In this document: positions 22,785-32,056 of the stretch, piece by piece
Position numbering within the stretch: the first letter of the stretch is position 1
How the letters are laid out: the number at the start of each line of letters is the position of its first letter
Assembly: GCF_013371465.1 (NCBI RefSeq)
Contig: NZ_JABWDU010000001.1
Location: 1,231,794 to 1,295,793 of the forward strand
Length of the DNA stretch: 64,000 bases
DNA from: Ensifer oleiphilus
Lineage (GTDB): Bacteria > Pseudomonadota > Alphaproteobacteria > Rhizobiales > Rhizobiaceae
Direction: 5' to 3'
Notes under the pieces: generated by a model
Seen by the model: the letters and a program-made list of their open reading frames with translations, nothing else
Databases searched by the model: none
What the model was told of the DNA's origin: nothing
Position numbers and translations under genes: made by a program

Positions 22785-23573
22785 TCAATCCGTTTCGGTG
22801 GAAGGCGTTTCTGAAGCAGGCTCAGGACCATCGTAGCGCTCCCAGCCACGGGGCATAAGGTGCTCCTGCGGCAAAAATTTCGTCTTGTACCCCATCTTGC
22901 GTGACCCCTTGACCCAATAGCCGAGATAGACGTGCGGGAGGCCCCGTTCCTTGGTGCGGCGGATGTGGTCGAGAATCATGAAGGTGCCGAGCGAGCGGTC
23001 TTCATAGGCCGGGTCGAAGAAGGAGTAGACCATCGAAAGCCCGTCACCCATCCGGTCGGTCAGCGCGGTTGCGATCAGCGGCCCGCGAGCCTTCTCGCTG
23101 ATACCATCACCTTCGACCCTTAAGCGGTATTCGATGATCTTGGTGTGGACATGGGTGTCCTCGACCATCATCGCATAGTCGAGAACCGACATGTCGGACA
23201 TGCCGCCCTTCTGATGCCGTTGGTCGAGGTAGCGGCGGAAGAGATTGTATTGCTCGCTCGATGGTTCGGCCGGATATTCCGACGAAATCACATCGCTGTT
23301 GGTGGAGAGCACGCGGCGCATCGATCGGGTGGGCGAGAATTCGTTCGCAAGGATACGAACGGAAACGCAGGCGCGACAGGTTTCGCAGGCGGGCCGGTAG
23401 GCGATGTTCTGAGAACGACGGAAGCCGCCCTGGGTCAGGAGGTCGTTGAGCTCAGGCGCGCGCTCGCCCACCATGTGGGTAAACACCTTTCGCTCCATCT
23501 CGTTCGGCAGATAAGGGCAGGCTGCCGGCGCAGTGAGATAAAATTGCGGAGACGGTGTGGTCTGTGTGTTCAT
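22785..23573 (-). CDS. bpt: Aspartate/glutamate leucyl-tRNA-protein transferase
   Basis: N-end-rule transferase that adds Leu (or Arg in related enzymes) from aminoacyl-tRNA to N-terminal Asp/Glu of proteins, marking them for ClpS/ClpAP degradation. Conserved cysteines are visible in [17 protein letters not shown] (Cys19) and [13 protein letters not shown], and the C-terminal [18 protein letters not shown] is the family signature. The length of 262 residues is normal. Often annotated ate in older genomes. It leads a two-gene operon with the EamA gene. The leucyl versus arginyl donor cannot be decided with certainty, but bacterial proteins of this type are usually Bpt. Confidence 0.92.
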   Translation of the reverse strand: MNTQTTPSPQFYLTAPAACPYLPNEMERKVFTHMVGERAPELNDLLTQGGFRRSQNIAYRPACETCRACVSVRILANEFSPTRSMRRVLSTNSDVISSEYPAEPSSEQYNLFRRYLDQRHQKGGMSDMSVLDYAMMVEDTHVHTKIIEYRLRVEGDGISEKARGPLIATALTDRMGDGLSMVYSFFDPAYEDRSLGTFMILDHIRRTKERGLPHVYLGYWVKGSRKMGYKTKFLPQEHLMPRGWERYDGPEPASETPSTETD

Positions 23574-23708
23574 CGAGTGCGGCGGTCACTCTTGGCGCGG
23601 TTGTTCATGACAGTAGCATGGCGGAAGAATGGAAAACGTCAACTCACACGTTTGGGGCGGTTACCCCTGGCGCGCGGATTGTCCGTCGTCGATTGCTTCG
23701 GGCGTGGA

Positions 23709-24173
23709 TCAGTAACTGTCGCGACGGACCGTCACGGTGCCGATCAAGAGGTCGTGCAGCAGACGGCTGCGATCCGTGAACAGCCCGATCAGCAGAATGA
23801 GCGGCGTCAACAGCGCGTTGGCGATCCAGAAGATGACGAGATGCACGATCGCCGTCAGGAAATCCATCGCGCGTCCGTCCGTGCGCGCAATCGCCAGTCC
23901 CATCATCCGCATGCCGGGGGATGCCTGCTCGCGGCCGCCGACAGTGATGCCGAAATAGAGCATCGCTACCAGTGCGAAGAGCACGGGATAGAGCAGGAAC
24001 CCGAGGCCGAGCGTAAGAATGCCGAGGAAGAACACCACCACGGCGGCCGGGATCCACAACAGCGCGATGATGACATAGTCGAGAATGAAGGCGAACACCC
24101 GCCGTGACAGCACACCCTGGTAGGCGCGCCAGTCGTTGCTCGGCAGCCGCAGTTCTTCGTTGTGCATCGTCAT
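23709..24173 (-). CDS. RDD family membrane protein
   Basis: 154-residue inner-membrane protein. The Arg-Asp pair that names the family is in VLSRRVFAFILDYVIIALLW near residue 30, followed by three membrane segments (about 28-50, 55-80 and 100-125). The start at 24173 is preceded by GAGGC 12 bases away; an ATG two codons later has AGAG closer. An extended start at 24245 is less likely. It lies about 100 bases downstream of hemB in the same direction with no hairpin between, so it may be co-transcribed. Members have been linked to ion exchange in some bacteria, but the function here is unknown. Confidence 0.82.
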   Translation of the reverse strand: MTMHNEELRLPSNDWRAYQGVLSRRVFAFILDYVIIALLWIPAAVVVFFLGILTLGLGFLLYPVLFALVAMLYFGITVGGREQASPGMRMMGLAIARTDGRAMDFLTAIVHLVIFWIANALLTPLILLIGLFTDRSRLLHDLLIGTVTVRRDSY

Positions 24174-24274
24174 CTCTGATAGCCTCGCATGGTTGCAAGC
24201 TCGATATGGGTTGCCATTGCGGGCAAAACAAGCATTGCCCACCATACGGCGCCTGGAGTTTGCAACGGTCGGCC

Positions 24275-25291
24275 CTACCGCCCCTTGGCCAGGATCCTGG
24301 CGACTTCGACGGCGAAGTAGCTGAGGATGCCATCGCAGCCGGCCCGCTTGAAGGCGAGCAGCGTTTCCAGCATCACCTTCTCGCCGTCGATCCAGCCGTT
24401 GGCGGCGGCCGCCTTGACCTGAGAGTACTCGCCCGAGACCTGATAGGCGAAGACCGGAAGGCCGAAGGCCTCCTTCATGCGCCAGCAGATGTCGAGGTAA
24501 GGTAGGCCCGGCTTGACCATCAGCATATCGGCGCCTTCCTCGACGTCGAGTGCGGCGTCGCGGATCGCCTCGGTGCCGTTGGCCGGGTCGATGTAATAGG
24601 TCTTCTTGTCGCCCTTCAGCAGGCCACCGGTGCCGATTGCCTCGCGATAGGGCCCATAGAAGCCGGAAGCGAATTTCGTGGCGTAGGCCATGATGCCGAC
24701 GTTCTGGTGGCCTGCGGCGTCGAGCGCCTGGCGGATCGCGCCGATGCGGCCATCCATCATGTCCGAGGGGGCGATGATGTCGGAACCGGCGTCGGCCTGG
24801 GCAACGGCTGCCCTGGCGATCATCTCGACCGTCTCGTCATTGACGATTTCACCATTGCGCAGGATGCCGTCGTGGCCATGGCTGGTGAAGGGGTCGAGCG
24901 CCACGTCGGTGATGATGCCGATCTCGGGCACGGCTTTCTTGAAGGCGCGCGTCGCCTGGTTGATGAGGTTGTCGGCGGCAAGGCTGTTGGAGCCGGTCTC
25001 GTCGCGCAGGGACAGATCGATGTTGGGGAAGGTTGCGATTGCCGGAATGCCGAGATCGGCGGCTTCCTTCACCGCTTCCACCGCCTTGTCGATGCTCATG
25101 CGGTTGACGCCCGGCATGGCATCGATCGGCTGGACGATGTTCTCGCCCGGAACGATGAAGATCGGCCAGATCAGGTCGTCGACCGTCAGGCGGTTCTCCT
25201 GCACCAATCGGCGCGTCCAGTCGGCTTTGCGGTTGCGGCGCATGCGACGGTGCCCGGTAATCCTGTCCACAAGATTCGTCCTGTCGTTCAT
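24275..25291 (-). CDS. hemB: Delta-aminolevulinic acid dehydratase (porphobilinogen synthase)
   Basis: Condenses two aminolevulinates to porphobilinogen in haem and B12 synthesis. The two Schiff-base lysines are present in MAYATKFASGFYGPYRE and ADMLMVKPGLPYLD. In the metal-binding loop the sequence is DVALDPFTSHGHDG: the Cys ligands found in zinc enzymes are replaced by Ala/Asp/Asp, the arrangement of Mg-dependent rhizobial HemB. The length of 338 residues is standard. It transcribes away from the DUF6163 gene, with about 180 bases between divergent starts. In rhizobia HemB feeds symbiotic and respiratory haem; iron control by RirA/Irr often acts on hem genes, but I see no clear operator. Confidence 0.97.
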   Translation of the reverse strand: MNDRTNLVDRITGHRRMRRNRKADWTRRLVQENRLTVDDLIWPIFIVPGENIVQPIDAMPGVNRMSIDKAVEAVKEAADLGIPAIATFPNIDLSLRDETGSNSLAADNLINQATRAFKKAVPEIGIITDVALDPFTSHGHDGILRNGEIVNDETVEMIARAAVAQADAGSDIIAPSDMMDGRIGAIRQALDAAGHQNVGIMAYATKFASGFYGPYREAIGTGGLLKGDKKTYYIDPANGTEAIRDAALDVEEGADMLMVKPGLPYLDICWRMKEAFGLPVFAYQVSGEYSQVKAAAANGWIDGEKVMLETLLAFKRAGCDGILSYFAVEVARILAKGR

Positions 25292-25472
25292 CGCGTCGCG
25301 CCTTTCCCTGGAAACTCTGAGCTGGCATGCGCTTTATCATGTGGGTACCGCGCTTGGAAACGGTGCCGCGTACAACCGGCCTGCGGCATTTCTTCCTCGC
25401 CACCAATACACAAAAGGGGAGGGGGCTCCTTCGTGCTGGCGGATGGCGTCGACCCGCCCTATCTTGCCGCCC

Positions 25473-25910
25473 ATGCTTCATGATTCTGCCCATGTGCCGA
25501 AACCATCGCTGACCGAGATCCTTTTCGGTCTGTTCCTGCGGCTGGTGTCTGCCTCGTGTTTCTGGTTCGCGCTGAACTATTGGGCGATGCTGATCGGCTT
25601 CTCCCATGGCGGTGCCGGCCGTTTCGATCTGTTGACGCCGGAGTGGCGGGCTGCGGCAACCGCGCTCGCGGTCGTCTATCCGGTAGCAGCACTTGGGCTG
25701 TGGCTGCTGGTCTCCTGGGGCCCTGTGGTCTGGGTGGTGGCGGCAGCGATCGAGATCGCGATGTATGAGTTCTATCCTGTCAGTTTCGGCAACCGTCCGC
25801 TGCTGGTTGCCCTGCACGTTGCCGTCGCCGCTACCTTCATCCTTTTCCGGGCCGCGCTGTTCTATCAACGCTACCGTCAGGCACGGCAGGTAAGAGTTGA
25901 TTCACCCTGA
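25473..25910 (+). CDS. DUF6163 family membrane protein
   Basis: About 145 residues with four predicted membrane segments (around 15-40, 55-80, 83-100, 108-130). The start MLHDSAHVPKPSLTEIL matches the conserved opening of this rhizobial family; an ATG at 25443 is also in frame, and neither has a good ribosome-binding site. It lies 130 bases upstream of the LdtR regulator gene on the same strand, and this neighbourhood (DUF6163, ldtR, L,D-transpeptidase) is conserved among Rhizobiales as I recall it. A cell-envelope role is therefore likely, but the biochemical function is unknown. Confidence 0.75.
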   Translation: MLHDSAHVPKPSLTEILFGLFLRLVSASCFWFALNYWAMLIGFSHGGAGRFDLLTPEWRAAATALAVVYPVAALGLWLLVSWGPVVWVVAAAIEIAMYEFYPVSFGNRPLLVALHVAVAATFILFRAALFYQRYRQARQVRVDSP

Positions 25911-26040
25911 GACAGGCTCGCCGAATGGTAAGCTCATGTTAAGGCTGCGGTTTAAGTAGAATTTTAGACGTATTCGCTAGGTTCTCACTCAAGGCGGGAA
26001 GACAAACAGACACCGCCAAACAAAACAGTGAGGCAGTCAA

Positions 26041-26553
26041 ATGAACACGAAGATGAAGCCGCAGGTCGCTGCGCCCCGAGACCCCCAGGAAGAAACCATC
26101 CGCGGTCTCTACATGGAATCCCTCCACCTCGTCGAGCGCCTGCACCGCCGTCTGCTCGACGTCATCAAGGACGAGTTCGACCGCCAGGGTCGTGACGACG
26201 TCAACGCTGTCCAGGCTCTGTTGCTGTTCAACATCGGCAACTCCGAACTGACCGCCGGCGAACTTCGCTCCCGCGGCTACTACCTCGGCTCGAACGTCTC
26301 CTACAACGTCAAGAAACTCGTCGATCTCGGCCTGATCAACCACCAGCGCTCGCGTGTCGACCGTCGTTCGGTCCGCATCAGCCTGACGGAAGACGGCCAG
26401 GAAATCGCCGAAACCGTCGCCAAGCTCTACGAGCGCCATATCGGCTCGATCCAGAAGGTCGGCGGCATCGGTTCCGACGAATTCACCCAGATGAACAAGC
26501 TGCTGCAGCGCCTTGATCGCTTCTGGAACGACTCGATCATGTACCGCCTGTAA
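26041..26553 (+). CDS. ldtR: MarR-family transcriptional regulator LdtR
   Basis: 170-residue winged-helix MarR-type regulator. The recognition region ELRSRGYYLGSNVSYNVKKLVDL and wing RSRVDRRSVRISLTEDG fit the LdtR protein first studied in Liberibacter and Sinorhizobium, where it activates an L,D-transpeptidase gene and affects osmotic tolerance and motility. In this window the L,D-transpeptidase gene follows 392 bases downstream on the same strand, consistent with that regulation. A GTCAA run before the ATG is not a classic ribosome-binding site, but GAGGCAG lies six bases upstream. The name rests on family similarity and context. Confidence 0.88.
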   Translation: MNTKMKPQVAAPRDPQEETIRGLYMESLHLVERLHRRLLDVIKDEFDRQGRDDVNAVQALLLFNIGNSELTAGELRSRGYYLGSNVSYNVKKLVDLGLINHQRSRVDRRSVRISLTEDGQEIAETVAKLYERHIGSIQKVGGIGSDEFTQMNKLLQRLDRFWNDSIMYRL

Positions 26554-26945
26554 CAGGCGTCGCACATCTCCAGTTCAAAGAGCCGGACGCAATCCCTGCG
26601 TGTCGGCCTTTGCCGTTTTTCCACGCCCGCGATGTTGCAGAAAGGCCGCAGTGGCTTGAAGCAAAAGGCGTGCCACATGCCTTCGGCGGCAGTCCGAGAC
26701 ACGAATTGGCCATATTGCTGTGACAGCGACGAGGGTATGCGGTAGGTGCGGCCACGTGTTTTCATCGACGTGGATTCGTTTTGCGTTCGCCTGCCGGATG
26801 AGGGTCCTCGCTCGCGGTATCGTGAAATCATGTGAGGGCAGGGTGGCTCGTTGGTTGACCTTTGTTAACCACGATCGTGTTAGGGCTCCGGCAACATGCG
26901 TGCCTGCGCATAGGGCGCGTGCCAACGCATTGGGATGGTAGGAAT
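26554..26945 (+). other. Long leader region between ldtR and the L,D-transpeptidase gene
   Basis: 392 bases without a credible gene. A mismatched hairpin with GCCG-ACGCA / TGCGT-CGGC arms at about 26582-26607, followed by CTTTGCCGTTTTT, could be a weak terminator for ldtR. Near the 3' end is an interrupted inverted repeat GGTTGAC / GTTAACC at 26853-26870. TAGGA lies four bases before the transpeptidase ATG. The promoter is expected here. Confidence 0.5.
26853..26870. promoter_or_regulatory. Inverted repeat upstream of the L,D-transpeptidase gene
   Basis: GGTTGAC-CTTT-GTTAACC, with six of seven arm positions complementary, ends 75 bases before the ATG. Size and spacing fit a MarR-type dimer site, so it is a candidate LdtR operator. 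This is inference; I do not recall the exact LdtR consensus. Confidence 0.35.
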
Positions 26946-28271
26946 ATGTCAAAGAAGAATGGAATTGATGCATTCTCGCGCCGCGCATTTCTGCGTTCGG
27001 CCGCAACCTTCGGTGCCGTCGCTTGGGCGGGAGCCGCAGGCGCTCAGGACGCCCTGAACGAGATCATCAATTCGCCTCGCCGCGGTTCCTGGGACGACCA
27101 GTACGACGCAAAGGCGTCGCGCACGGCGACCACAGTCGTGTCCAATACACCGGTCTTCGGCCCGGAGACGATCAACCATGTCCAGCAGGCGATCTTCGAT
27201 TATCAGAACATCGTCTCGTCGGGCGGTTGGCCGATGGTGGAAACCAGCGTCAAGCTCGAACTCGGTGTTACGGATCCCTCGGTGCAGCAACTGCGTCAGC
27301 GCCTGATGGTTTCCGGCGATCTGCCGCGTTCCGCAGGCATCTCGTCGTCTTTCGATTCCTACGTCGATGGCGCGGTCAAGCATTTCCAGGCACGCCATGG
27401 CCTGCCGGCAGACGGCGTCATCGGCGAATACACGCTGAAGGCAATCAACGTACCGGCGACCACCCGTCTCGGTCAGTTGCAGACCAACCTCGTGCGCCTG
27501 CAGTCGATGTCCGGCGACCTCGGTCGCCGCTACGTGATGGTGAACATTCCGGCCGCCTATATCGAAGCTGTGGAGAACGGCCGCGTCGCCCTGCGCCACA
27601 CCGCAATTGTCGGCAAGATCGACCGCCAGTCGCCGATCCTGAATTCCAAGATCTATGAGGTCATCCTCAACCCCTATTGGACTGCGCCGCGCTCGATCAT
27701 CCAGAAGGATATCATGCCGCTGATGCGCAAGGATCCGACCTACCTGAAGCGCAACGCCATTCGCCTGTTCGACGGCAGCGGTGGCGAAGTGTCGCCGGAA
27801 ACGGTCGACTGGAATGCCGAAAAGGCACCGAACCTGATGTTCCGTCAGGATCCGGGCAAGATCAACGCGATGTCGTCTACGAAGATCAACTTCCACAACG
27901 AACATCAGGTCTACATGCACGACACGCCCCAGCAGGGCCTGTTCAACAAGCTGATGCGCTTCGAATCGTCAGGCTGCGTTCGCGTCCAGAACGTTCGTGA
28001 CCTTTCGAGCTGGCTTTTGAAGGAAACCCCCGGCTGGTCGCGCCAGCAGATGGAAGCCACGATCAAGACCGGTGTCAACACGCCGATCACGCTGGCCGAA
28101 GAGGTCCCGGTTTTCTTCACCTACATCACCGCCTGGTCGGCGAAGGATGGTGTCGTGCAGTTCCGCGACGACATCTATCAGCGCGATGGCGCGACCGAAC
28201 TGGCGCTGCAGACGCCTTACGGCGTCGAACAATCGGCCGGCTCGGTCGAGTCGGACGCTTTGCCGCAATAA
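26946..28271 (+). CDS. L,D-transpeptidase (YkuD/YcbB type) with peptidoglycan-binding domain
   Basis: Periplasmic enzyme making 3-3 peptidoglycan cross-links or attaching proteins to peptides, 441 residues. The N-terminus has an SRRAFLRSAATFGA twin-arginine-like signal. A PG-binding domain (SYVDGAVKHFQARHGLPADG) occupies about residues 135-170, and the YkuD catalytic core follows, with His325 in YMHDTPQQGLFNKL and catalytic Cys344 in SSGCVRVQN. It resembles the larger YcbB/LdtD-like class. It lies downstream of ldtR, whose product is known in related bacteria to control such a gene (ldtP in Liberibacter). The start has TAGGA four bases before the ATG. A strong terminator follows. Confidence 0.9.
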   Translation: MSKKNGIDAFSRRAFLRSAATFGAVAWAGAAGAQDALNEIINSPRRGSWDDQYDAKASRTATTVVSNTPVFGPETINHVQQAIFDYQNIVSSGGWPMVETSVKLELGVTDPSVQQLRQRLMVSGDLPRSAGISSSFDSYVDGAVKHFQARHGLPADGVIGEYTLKAINVPATTRLGQLQTNLVRLQSMSGDLGRRYVMVNIPAAYIEAVENGRVALRHTAIVGKIDRQSPILNSKIYEVILNPYWTAPRSIIQKDIMPLMRKDPTYLKRNAIRLFDGSGGEVSPETVDWNAEKAPNLMFRQDPGKINAMSSTKINFHNEHQVYMHDTPQQGLFNKLMRFESSGCVRVQNVRDLSSWLLKETPGWSRQQMEATIKTGVNTPITLAEEVPVFFTYITAWSAKDGVVQFRDDIYQRDGATELALQTPYGVEQSAGSVESDALPQ

Positions 28272-28295
28272 GCAAAGTCGAGACAATTGTTTGAG

Positions 28296-28328
28296 AAAGC
28301 CGCGCTTCCCCTGGCAGCGCGGCTTTTT
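28296..28328 (+). terminator. Rho-independent terminator after the L,D-transpeptidase gene
   Basis: A 10-bp perfect stem (AAAGCCGCGC / GCGCGGCTTT) with an 11-base loop and T-run lies 25 bases after the stop codon. Confidence 0.85.
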
Positions 28329-28455
28329 CGTTGGTCCAGGGCTGCGGTGTTTAGGCGCGGCAGATGGGGGAAATGACGCAAACCGCACAGCGGATATTGC
28401 TCTCGCCGTGCGAGGAAGCTAAAGAACTGCCACCTTTGAGAGGAGCCTCGCGCCG

Positions 28456-29751
28456 ATGCTTGCACAGAACAATGACGCCTTCTTCACCCGCTCTCTCGCC
28501 GACAGCGATCCGGAAATCTTCGGCTCGATCGAAAAGGAGCTGGGTCGCCAGCGCCACGAGATCGAACTGATCGCCTCCGAGAACATCGTGTCGCGCGCCG
28601 TGCTCGAGGCTCAGGGCTCGATCATGACCAACAAATATGCCGAGGGATATCCGGGCAAGCGCTATTACGGCGGCTGCCAGTTCGTTGATATCGCAGAGGA
28701 ATTGGCGATCGAGCGTGCCAAGAAGCTGTTCGGCGCCAAGTTCGTCAACGTGCAGCCGAACTCCGGCTCGCAGATGAACCAGGCCGTATTCCTGGCGCTC
28801 TTGCAGCCGGGCGACACCTTCATGGGCCTCGACCTCAATTCCGGCGGTCACCTGACGCACGGTTCGCCGGTCAACATGTCCGGCAAGTGGTTCAACGTCG
28901 TATCCTATGGCGTTCGCGAAAGCGATCACCTGCTCGACATGGACGATGTCGCCGAGAAGGCGCGCCAGCATAAGCCGAAGCTGATCATCGCCGGTGGCAC
29001 CGCCTATTCCCGCATCTGGGACTGGAAGCGCTTCCGCGAGATCGCCGATGAAGTCGGCGCCTACCTGATGGTCGACATGGCGCACATCGCCGGCCTCGTT
29101 GCCGGTGACCAGCATCCGTCGCCGGTTCCCCATTGCCACGTTGCAACGACCACAACGCACAAGTCGCTGCGCGGCCCGCGCGGCGGCATGATCCTGACCA
29201 ATGACGAGGACATCGCCAAGAAGATCAACTCGGCGGTCTTCCCGGGTCTCCAGGGCGGCCCGTTGATGCACGTTATCGCCGCCAAGGCCGTGGCCTTCGG
29301 TGAGGCGTTGCAGCCGTCCTTCAAGGACTACGCGGCTCAGGTCGTCAAAAACGCCCGCACGCTTGCCGAGACGCTCAAGGCCAACGGCCTCGACATCGTA
29401 TCCGGCGGCACCGACAACCACCTGATGCTCGTCGACCTGCGCAAGAAGAACGCGACCGGCAAGCGCGCCGAGGCAGCCCTTGGCCGCGCCTACGTCACCT
29501 GCAACAAGAACGGCATCCCGTTCGATCCTGAAAAGCCGTTCGTCACGTCGGGCGTTCGTCTCGGCACGCCGGCCGGCACGACACGCGGCTTCAAGGAAGC
29601 CGAATTCAAGGAAATCGGTGAGTTGATCGTCGAAGTCCTCGATGGTCTCAAGGTCGCCAACTCCGACGAAGGCAATGCCGCCGTCGAAGCGGGCGTGCGC
29701 GAGAAGGTGATGACGCTCACCGGTCGCTTCCCGATGTACGGCTACATGTGA
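28456..29751 (+). CDS. glyA: Serine hydroxymethyltransferase
   Basis: PLP enzyme interconverting serine and glycine with one-carbon transfer to tetrahydrofolate. The PLP lysine is in [14 protein letters not shown], and the substrate/folate regions [20 protein letters not shown] and NSGSQMNQ are all intact; 431 residues is standard. GAGGAG 11 bases before the ATG is a good ribosome-binding site. It leads the chain glyA-nrdR-ribD-ribE with intervals of 10, 19 and -1 bases, so the set is probably one operon. The 127 bases ahead of it hold no recognisable riboswitch. Confidence 0.97.
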   Translation: MLAQNNDAFFTRSLADSDPEIFGSIEKELGRQRHEIELIASENIVSRAVLEAQGSIMTNKYAEGYPGKRYYGGCQFVDIAEELAIERAKKLFGAKFVNVQPNSGSQMNQAVFLALLQPGDTFMGLDLNSGGHLTHGSPVNMSGKWFNVVSYGVRESDHLLDMDDVAEKARQHKPKLIIAGGTAYSRIWDWKRFREIADEVGAYLMVDMAHIAGLVAGDQHPSPVPHCHVATTTTHKSLRGPRGGMILTNDEDIAKKINSAVFPGLQGGPLMHVIAAKAVAFGEALQPSFKDYAAQVVKNARTLAETLKANGLDIVSGGTDNHLMLVDLRKKNATGKRAEAALGRAYVTCNKNGIPFDPEKPFVTSGVRLGTPAGTTRGFKEAEFKEIGELIVEVLDGLKVANSDEGNAAVEAGVREKVMTLTGRFPMYGYM

Positions 29752-29761
29752 TCGGCTCATC

Positions 29762-30235
29762 ATGCGCTGCCCCTATTGCGGTTCCGAAGACAGCCAGGTG
29801 AAGGACAGCCGTCCGGCAGAGGACGGTAACGCCATTCGTCGTCGCCGTATCTGCCCGGATTGCGGTGGTCGCTTCACGACCTTCGAACGGGTGCAGCTGC
29901 GTGAGCTGATGATCATCAAGAAGACCGGTCGGAAGGTTCCTTTCGACCGGGACAAGCTCTTGCGATCCTTCGAGATCGCGCTCCGAAAGCGTCCTGTTGA
30001 TCGTGACCGCATCGAGCGGGCTGTCTCCGGCATCGTGCGGCGGCTCGAAAGTTCCGGCGAGACCGAGATCCCTTCGGAAGAGATCGGCTTGCAGGTTCTG
30101 GAAGCGCTGAAGAGCCTCGACGATGTCGCCTTCGTCCGCTACGCGTCGGTCTATCGGGACTTCTCCCACGCCGAAGATTTCGAAAAGGTCATCGCCGAGA
30201 TAAGCGCCAAGATTGCGCGCGACCCCGGCGAATAG
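29762..30235 (+). CDS. nrdR: Transcriptional repressor NrdR
   Basis: ATP/dATP-sensing repressor of ribonucleotide reductase genes, 157 residues. The N-terminal zinc ribbon [18 protein letters not shown] and [16 protein letters not shown] carries four cysteines; the ATP-cone domain follows ([20 protein letters not shown]). It lies 10 bases after glyA and 19 before ribD, the conserved order in alphaproteobacteria. Confidence 0.96.
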   Translation: MRCPYCGSEDSQVKDSRPAEDGNAIRRRRICPDCGGRFTTFERVQLRELMIIKKTGRKVPFDRDKLLRSFEIALRKRPVDRDRIERAVSGIVRRLESSGETEIPSEEIGLQVLEALKSLDDVAFVRYASVYRDFSHAEDFEKVIAEISAKIARDPGE

Positions 30236-30254
30236 GAAGGCGCACCGGATCGCC

Positions 30255-31352
30255 ATGGCCAACCCCACCCGTGAGGACGAGAGGTTCATGGCGGCGGCGT
30301 TGCGGCTGGCACGCCAGCATCTCGGCCAAACATCCACCAACCCCTCCGTCGCATGCCTGATCGTCCAGGATGGTGTCATCGTCGGACGTGCGGTCACGGC
30401 AAGAAGCGGCCGGCCCCACGCCGAAACTCAGGCACTTGCCGAAGCGGGCGAGCGGGCACGCGGCGCGACCGCCTATGTCACCCTTGAACCCTGCTCCCAT
30501 CACGGCAAGACGCCGCCCTGCGCCGATGCGCTGGTCGCCTCCGGCATTGCCCGCGTCGTCATTTCGATCCTCGATCCCGATGAACGCGTCGCCGGTCGCG
30601 GCGTCGTGCGTTTGCGTGATGCCGGCATCGCGGTCGATGTCGGCGTTCTGCCGCAGAAGGGTCGCGGCGCGCTCGAAGCCTATCTCACGCGGCAGGTCAG
30701 CAAGCGCCCGCATGTGACTCTCAAACTTGCCGTTTCTGCCGACGGCATGATCGGCCGAACCGGTGCCGGACAGCTCCGTATTACCGGCCCGATTTCCAGG
30801 GCGCAGGTCCAGATCCTCAGGGCGCAAACCGACGCGATCCTCGTGGGTATTGGTACCGCGACCGCGGATGATCCGGAATTGACCGTGCGTTTGCCAGGTC
30901 TTGAAGATCGCTCGCCCATCCGTATCGTCCTCGATCGGCGACTGGACCTTTCGCCAGGATCGAAGCTCGTGCGGTCGGCGGAGCAAACCCCTGTCATTGT
31001 CGTGTCGGGAGAGTCATCGACACAATCGGAACTGGAGCGGGCTGGCCGGCGCGCCGCGCTGGAGGCCGCCGGTGTCGAGGTGCTGGAAACCGGAACGGTT
31101 GCCGATCTGCTTACGGCACTCGGCTCGCGCGGCATTTCCTCTCTGCTCGTCGAGGGGGGGGCGGTTGCCGCTCGCGCTTTCCTGGACGCTGGGCTGGTCG
31201 ATCGCATTCAGATCTATACCGGCCCGCAAACCATTGGCGAAAACGGCATCGCATCCCCATTTGATCGGAGATCCGTGCCCTCCGGCTTTAAGCTCGTTCG
31301 TTCCGCGCAATACGGCGACGATCTTTTCGAAGAATACGAAAGAGAGAACTGA
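30255..31352 (+). CDS. ribD: Bifunctional riboflavin deaminase/reductase RibD
   Basis: Second and third steps of riboflavin synthesis. The N-terminal deaminase (about residues 1-140) has the zinc site HAETQAL and PCSHHGKTPPCADAL; the C-terminal reductase (about 145-360) begins RPHVTLKLAVSADGMIG and binds NADPH. The start at 30255 (MANPTREDERFMAAAL) is preferred to 30213, which overlaps nrdR; GGAAGG lies 14 bases before it. The stop overlaps the ribE start (TGATG), so translation is coupled. Confidence 0.94.
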   Translation: MANPTREDERFMAAALRLARQHLGQTSTNPSVACLIVQDGVIVGRAVTARSGRPHAETQALAEAGERARGATAYVTLEPCSHHGKTPPCADALVASGIARVVISILDPDERVAGRGVVRLRDAGIAVDVGVLPQKGRGALEAYLTRQVSKRPHVTLKLAVSADGMIGRTGAGQLRITGPISRAQVQILRAQTDAILVGIGTATADDPELTVRLPGLEDRSPIRIVLDRRLDLSPGSKLVRSAEQTPVIVVSGESSTQSELERAGRRAALEAAGVEVLETGTVADLLTALGSRGISSLLVEGGAVAARAFLDAGLVDRIQIYTGPQTIGENGIASPFDRRSVPSGFKLVRSAQYGDDLFEEYEREN

Positions 31353-31972
31353 TGTTCACAGGCATTGTCACTGATATCGGTACCGTTGATGCCGTCACGC
31401 CGCTGAAGGAAGGCGTGAAGCTACGCGTCGCCACCGCATATGATCCGAAAACCATCGACATGGGGGCGTCCATCGCCCATTCCGGTGTTTGCCTGACGGT
31501 GACGGCCCTGCCGGATGGCGGCAGCAACGAACGCTGGTTCGAGGTCGAGGCCTGGGAAGAGGCTTTGCGCCTGACGACCATCGCCGGTTGGAAAAAGGGC
31601 ACGCGGATCAACCTCGAGCGGTCATTGAAGATCGGCGACGAACTCGGTGGCCATCTCGTTTCCGGTCATATCGACGACAAGGCGGAGATCCTCTCGGTCG
31701 AGCCCGAGGGCGACGCCGTGCGGTTCAGGCTGCGCGCGCCCGCACACTTGGCCAAGTTCGTCGCGCCGAAGGGATCCGTTGCGCTCGACGGCACATCGCT
31801 GACGGTCAACAAGGTCGATGCGGCCGACTTTGACGTCCTCTTGATCCGGCATTCGCTCGAGGTGACGACCTGGGGGGAACGCCGGGCGGGCGATTTCGTC
31901 AATTTCGAAGTCGACACGATGGCGCGCTACGCCGCTCGCCTTGCGGAGTTTCCGGCACCGAAGGCCGAATAG
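31352..31972 (+). CDS. ribE: Riboflavin synthase alpha subunit
   Basis: Dismutates two lumazines to riboflavin and the pyrimidine precursor. It opens with the signature MFTGIVTDIGTV and has two lumazine-binding barrels (about 1-95 and 96-195): GVCLTVTAL in the first and DGTSLTVNKVDAADFDVLLIRHSLEVT in the second. 206 residues is normal. It ends the glyA-nrdR-ribD-ribE operon and is followed by a perfect hairpin. In many relatives ribH and nusB follow directly; here they are 3 kb downstream. Confidence 0.95.
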   Translation: MFTGIVTDIGTVDAVTPLKEGVKLRVATAYDPKTIDMGASIAHSGVCLTVTALPDGGSNERWFEVEAWEEALRLTTIAGWKKGTRINLERSLKIGDELGGHLVSGHIDDKAEILSVEPEGDAVRFRLRAPAHLAKFVAPKGSVALDGTSLTVNKVDAADFDVLLIRHSLEVTTWGERRAGDFVNFEVDTMARYAARLAEFPAPKAE

Positions 31973-31997
31973 ACGGCGCGGCCGCCAGAATCCGACA

Positions 31998-32032
31998 AAG
32001 CGCACCATCTCAAGTGTGGAGATGGTGCGCTT
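31998..32032. terminator. Bidirectional hairpin between ribE and a convergent gene
   Basis: A perfect 14-bp inverted repeat (AAGCGCACCATCTC / GAGATGGTGCGCTT) with a 7-base loop lies 26 bases after the ribE stop and 25 bases before the stop of the convergent gene. TTCATATTC follows on the plus strand and CTTTGTC on the minus. It likely ends transcripts from both sides. Confidence 0.7.
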
Positions 32033-32056
32033 CATATTCGTTGACTGCACGCGAAT

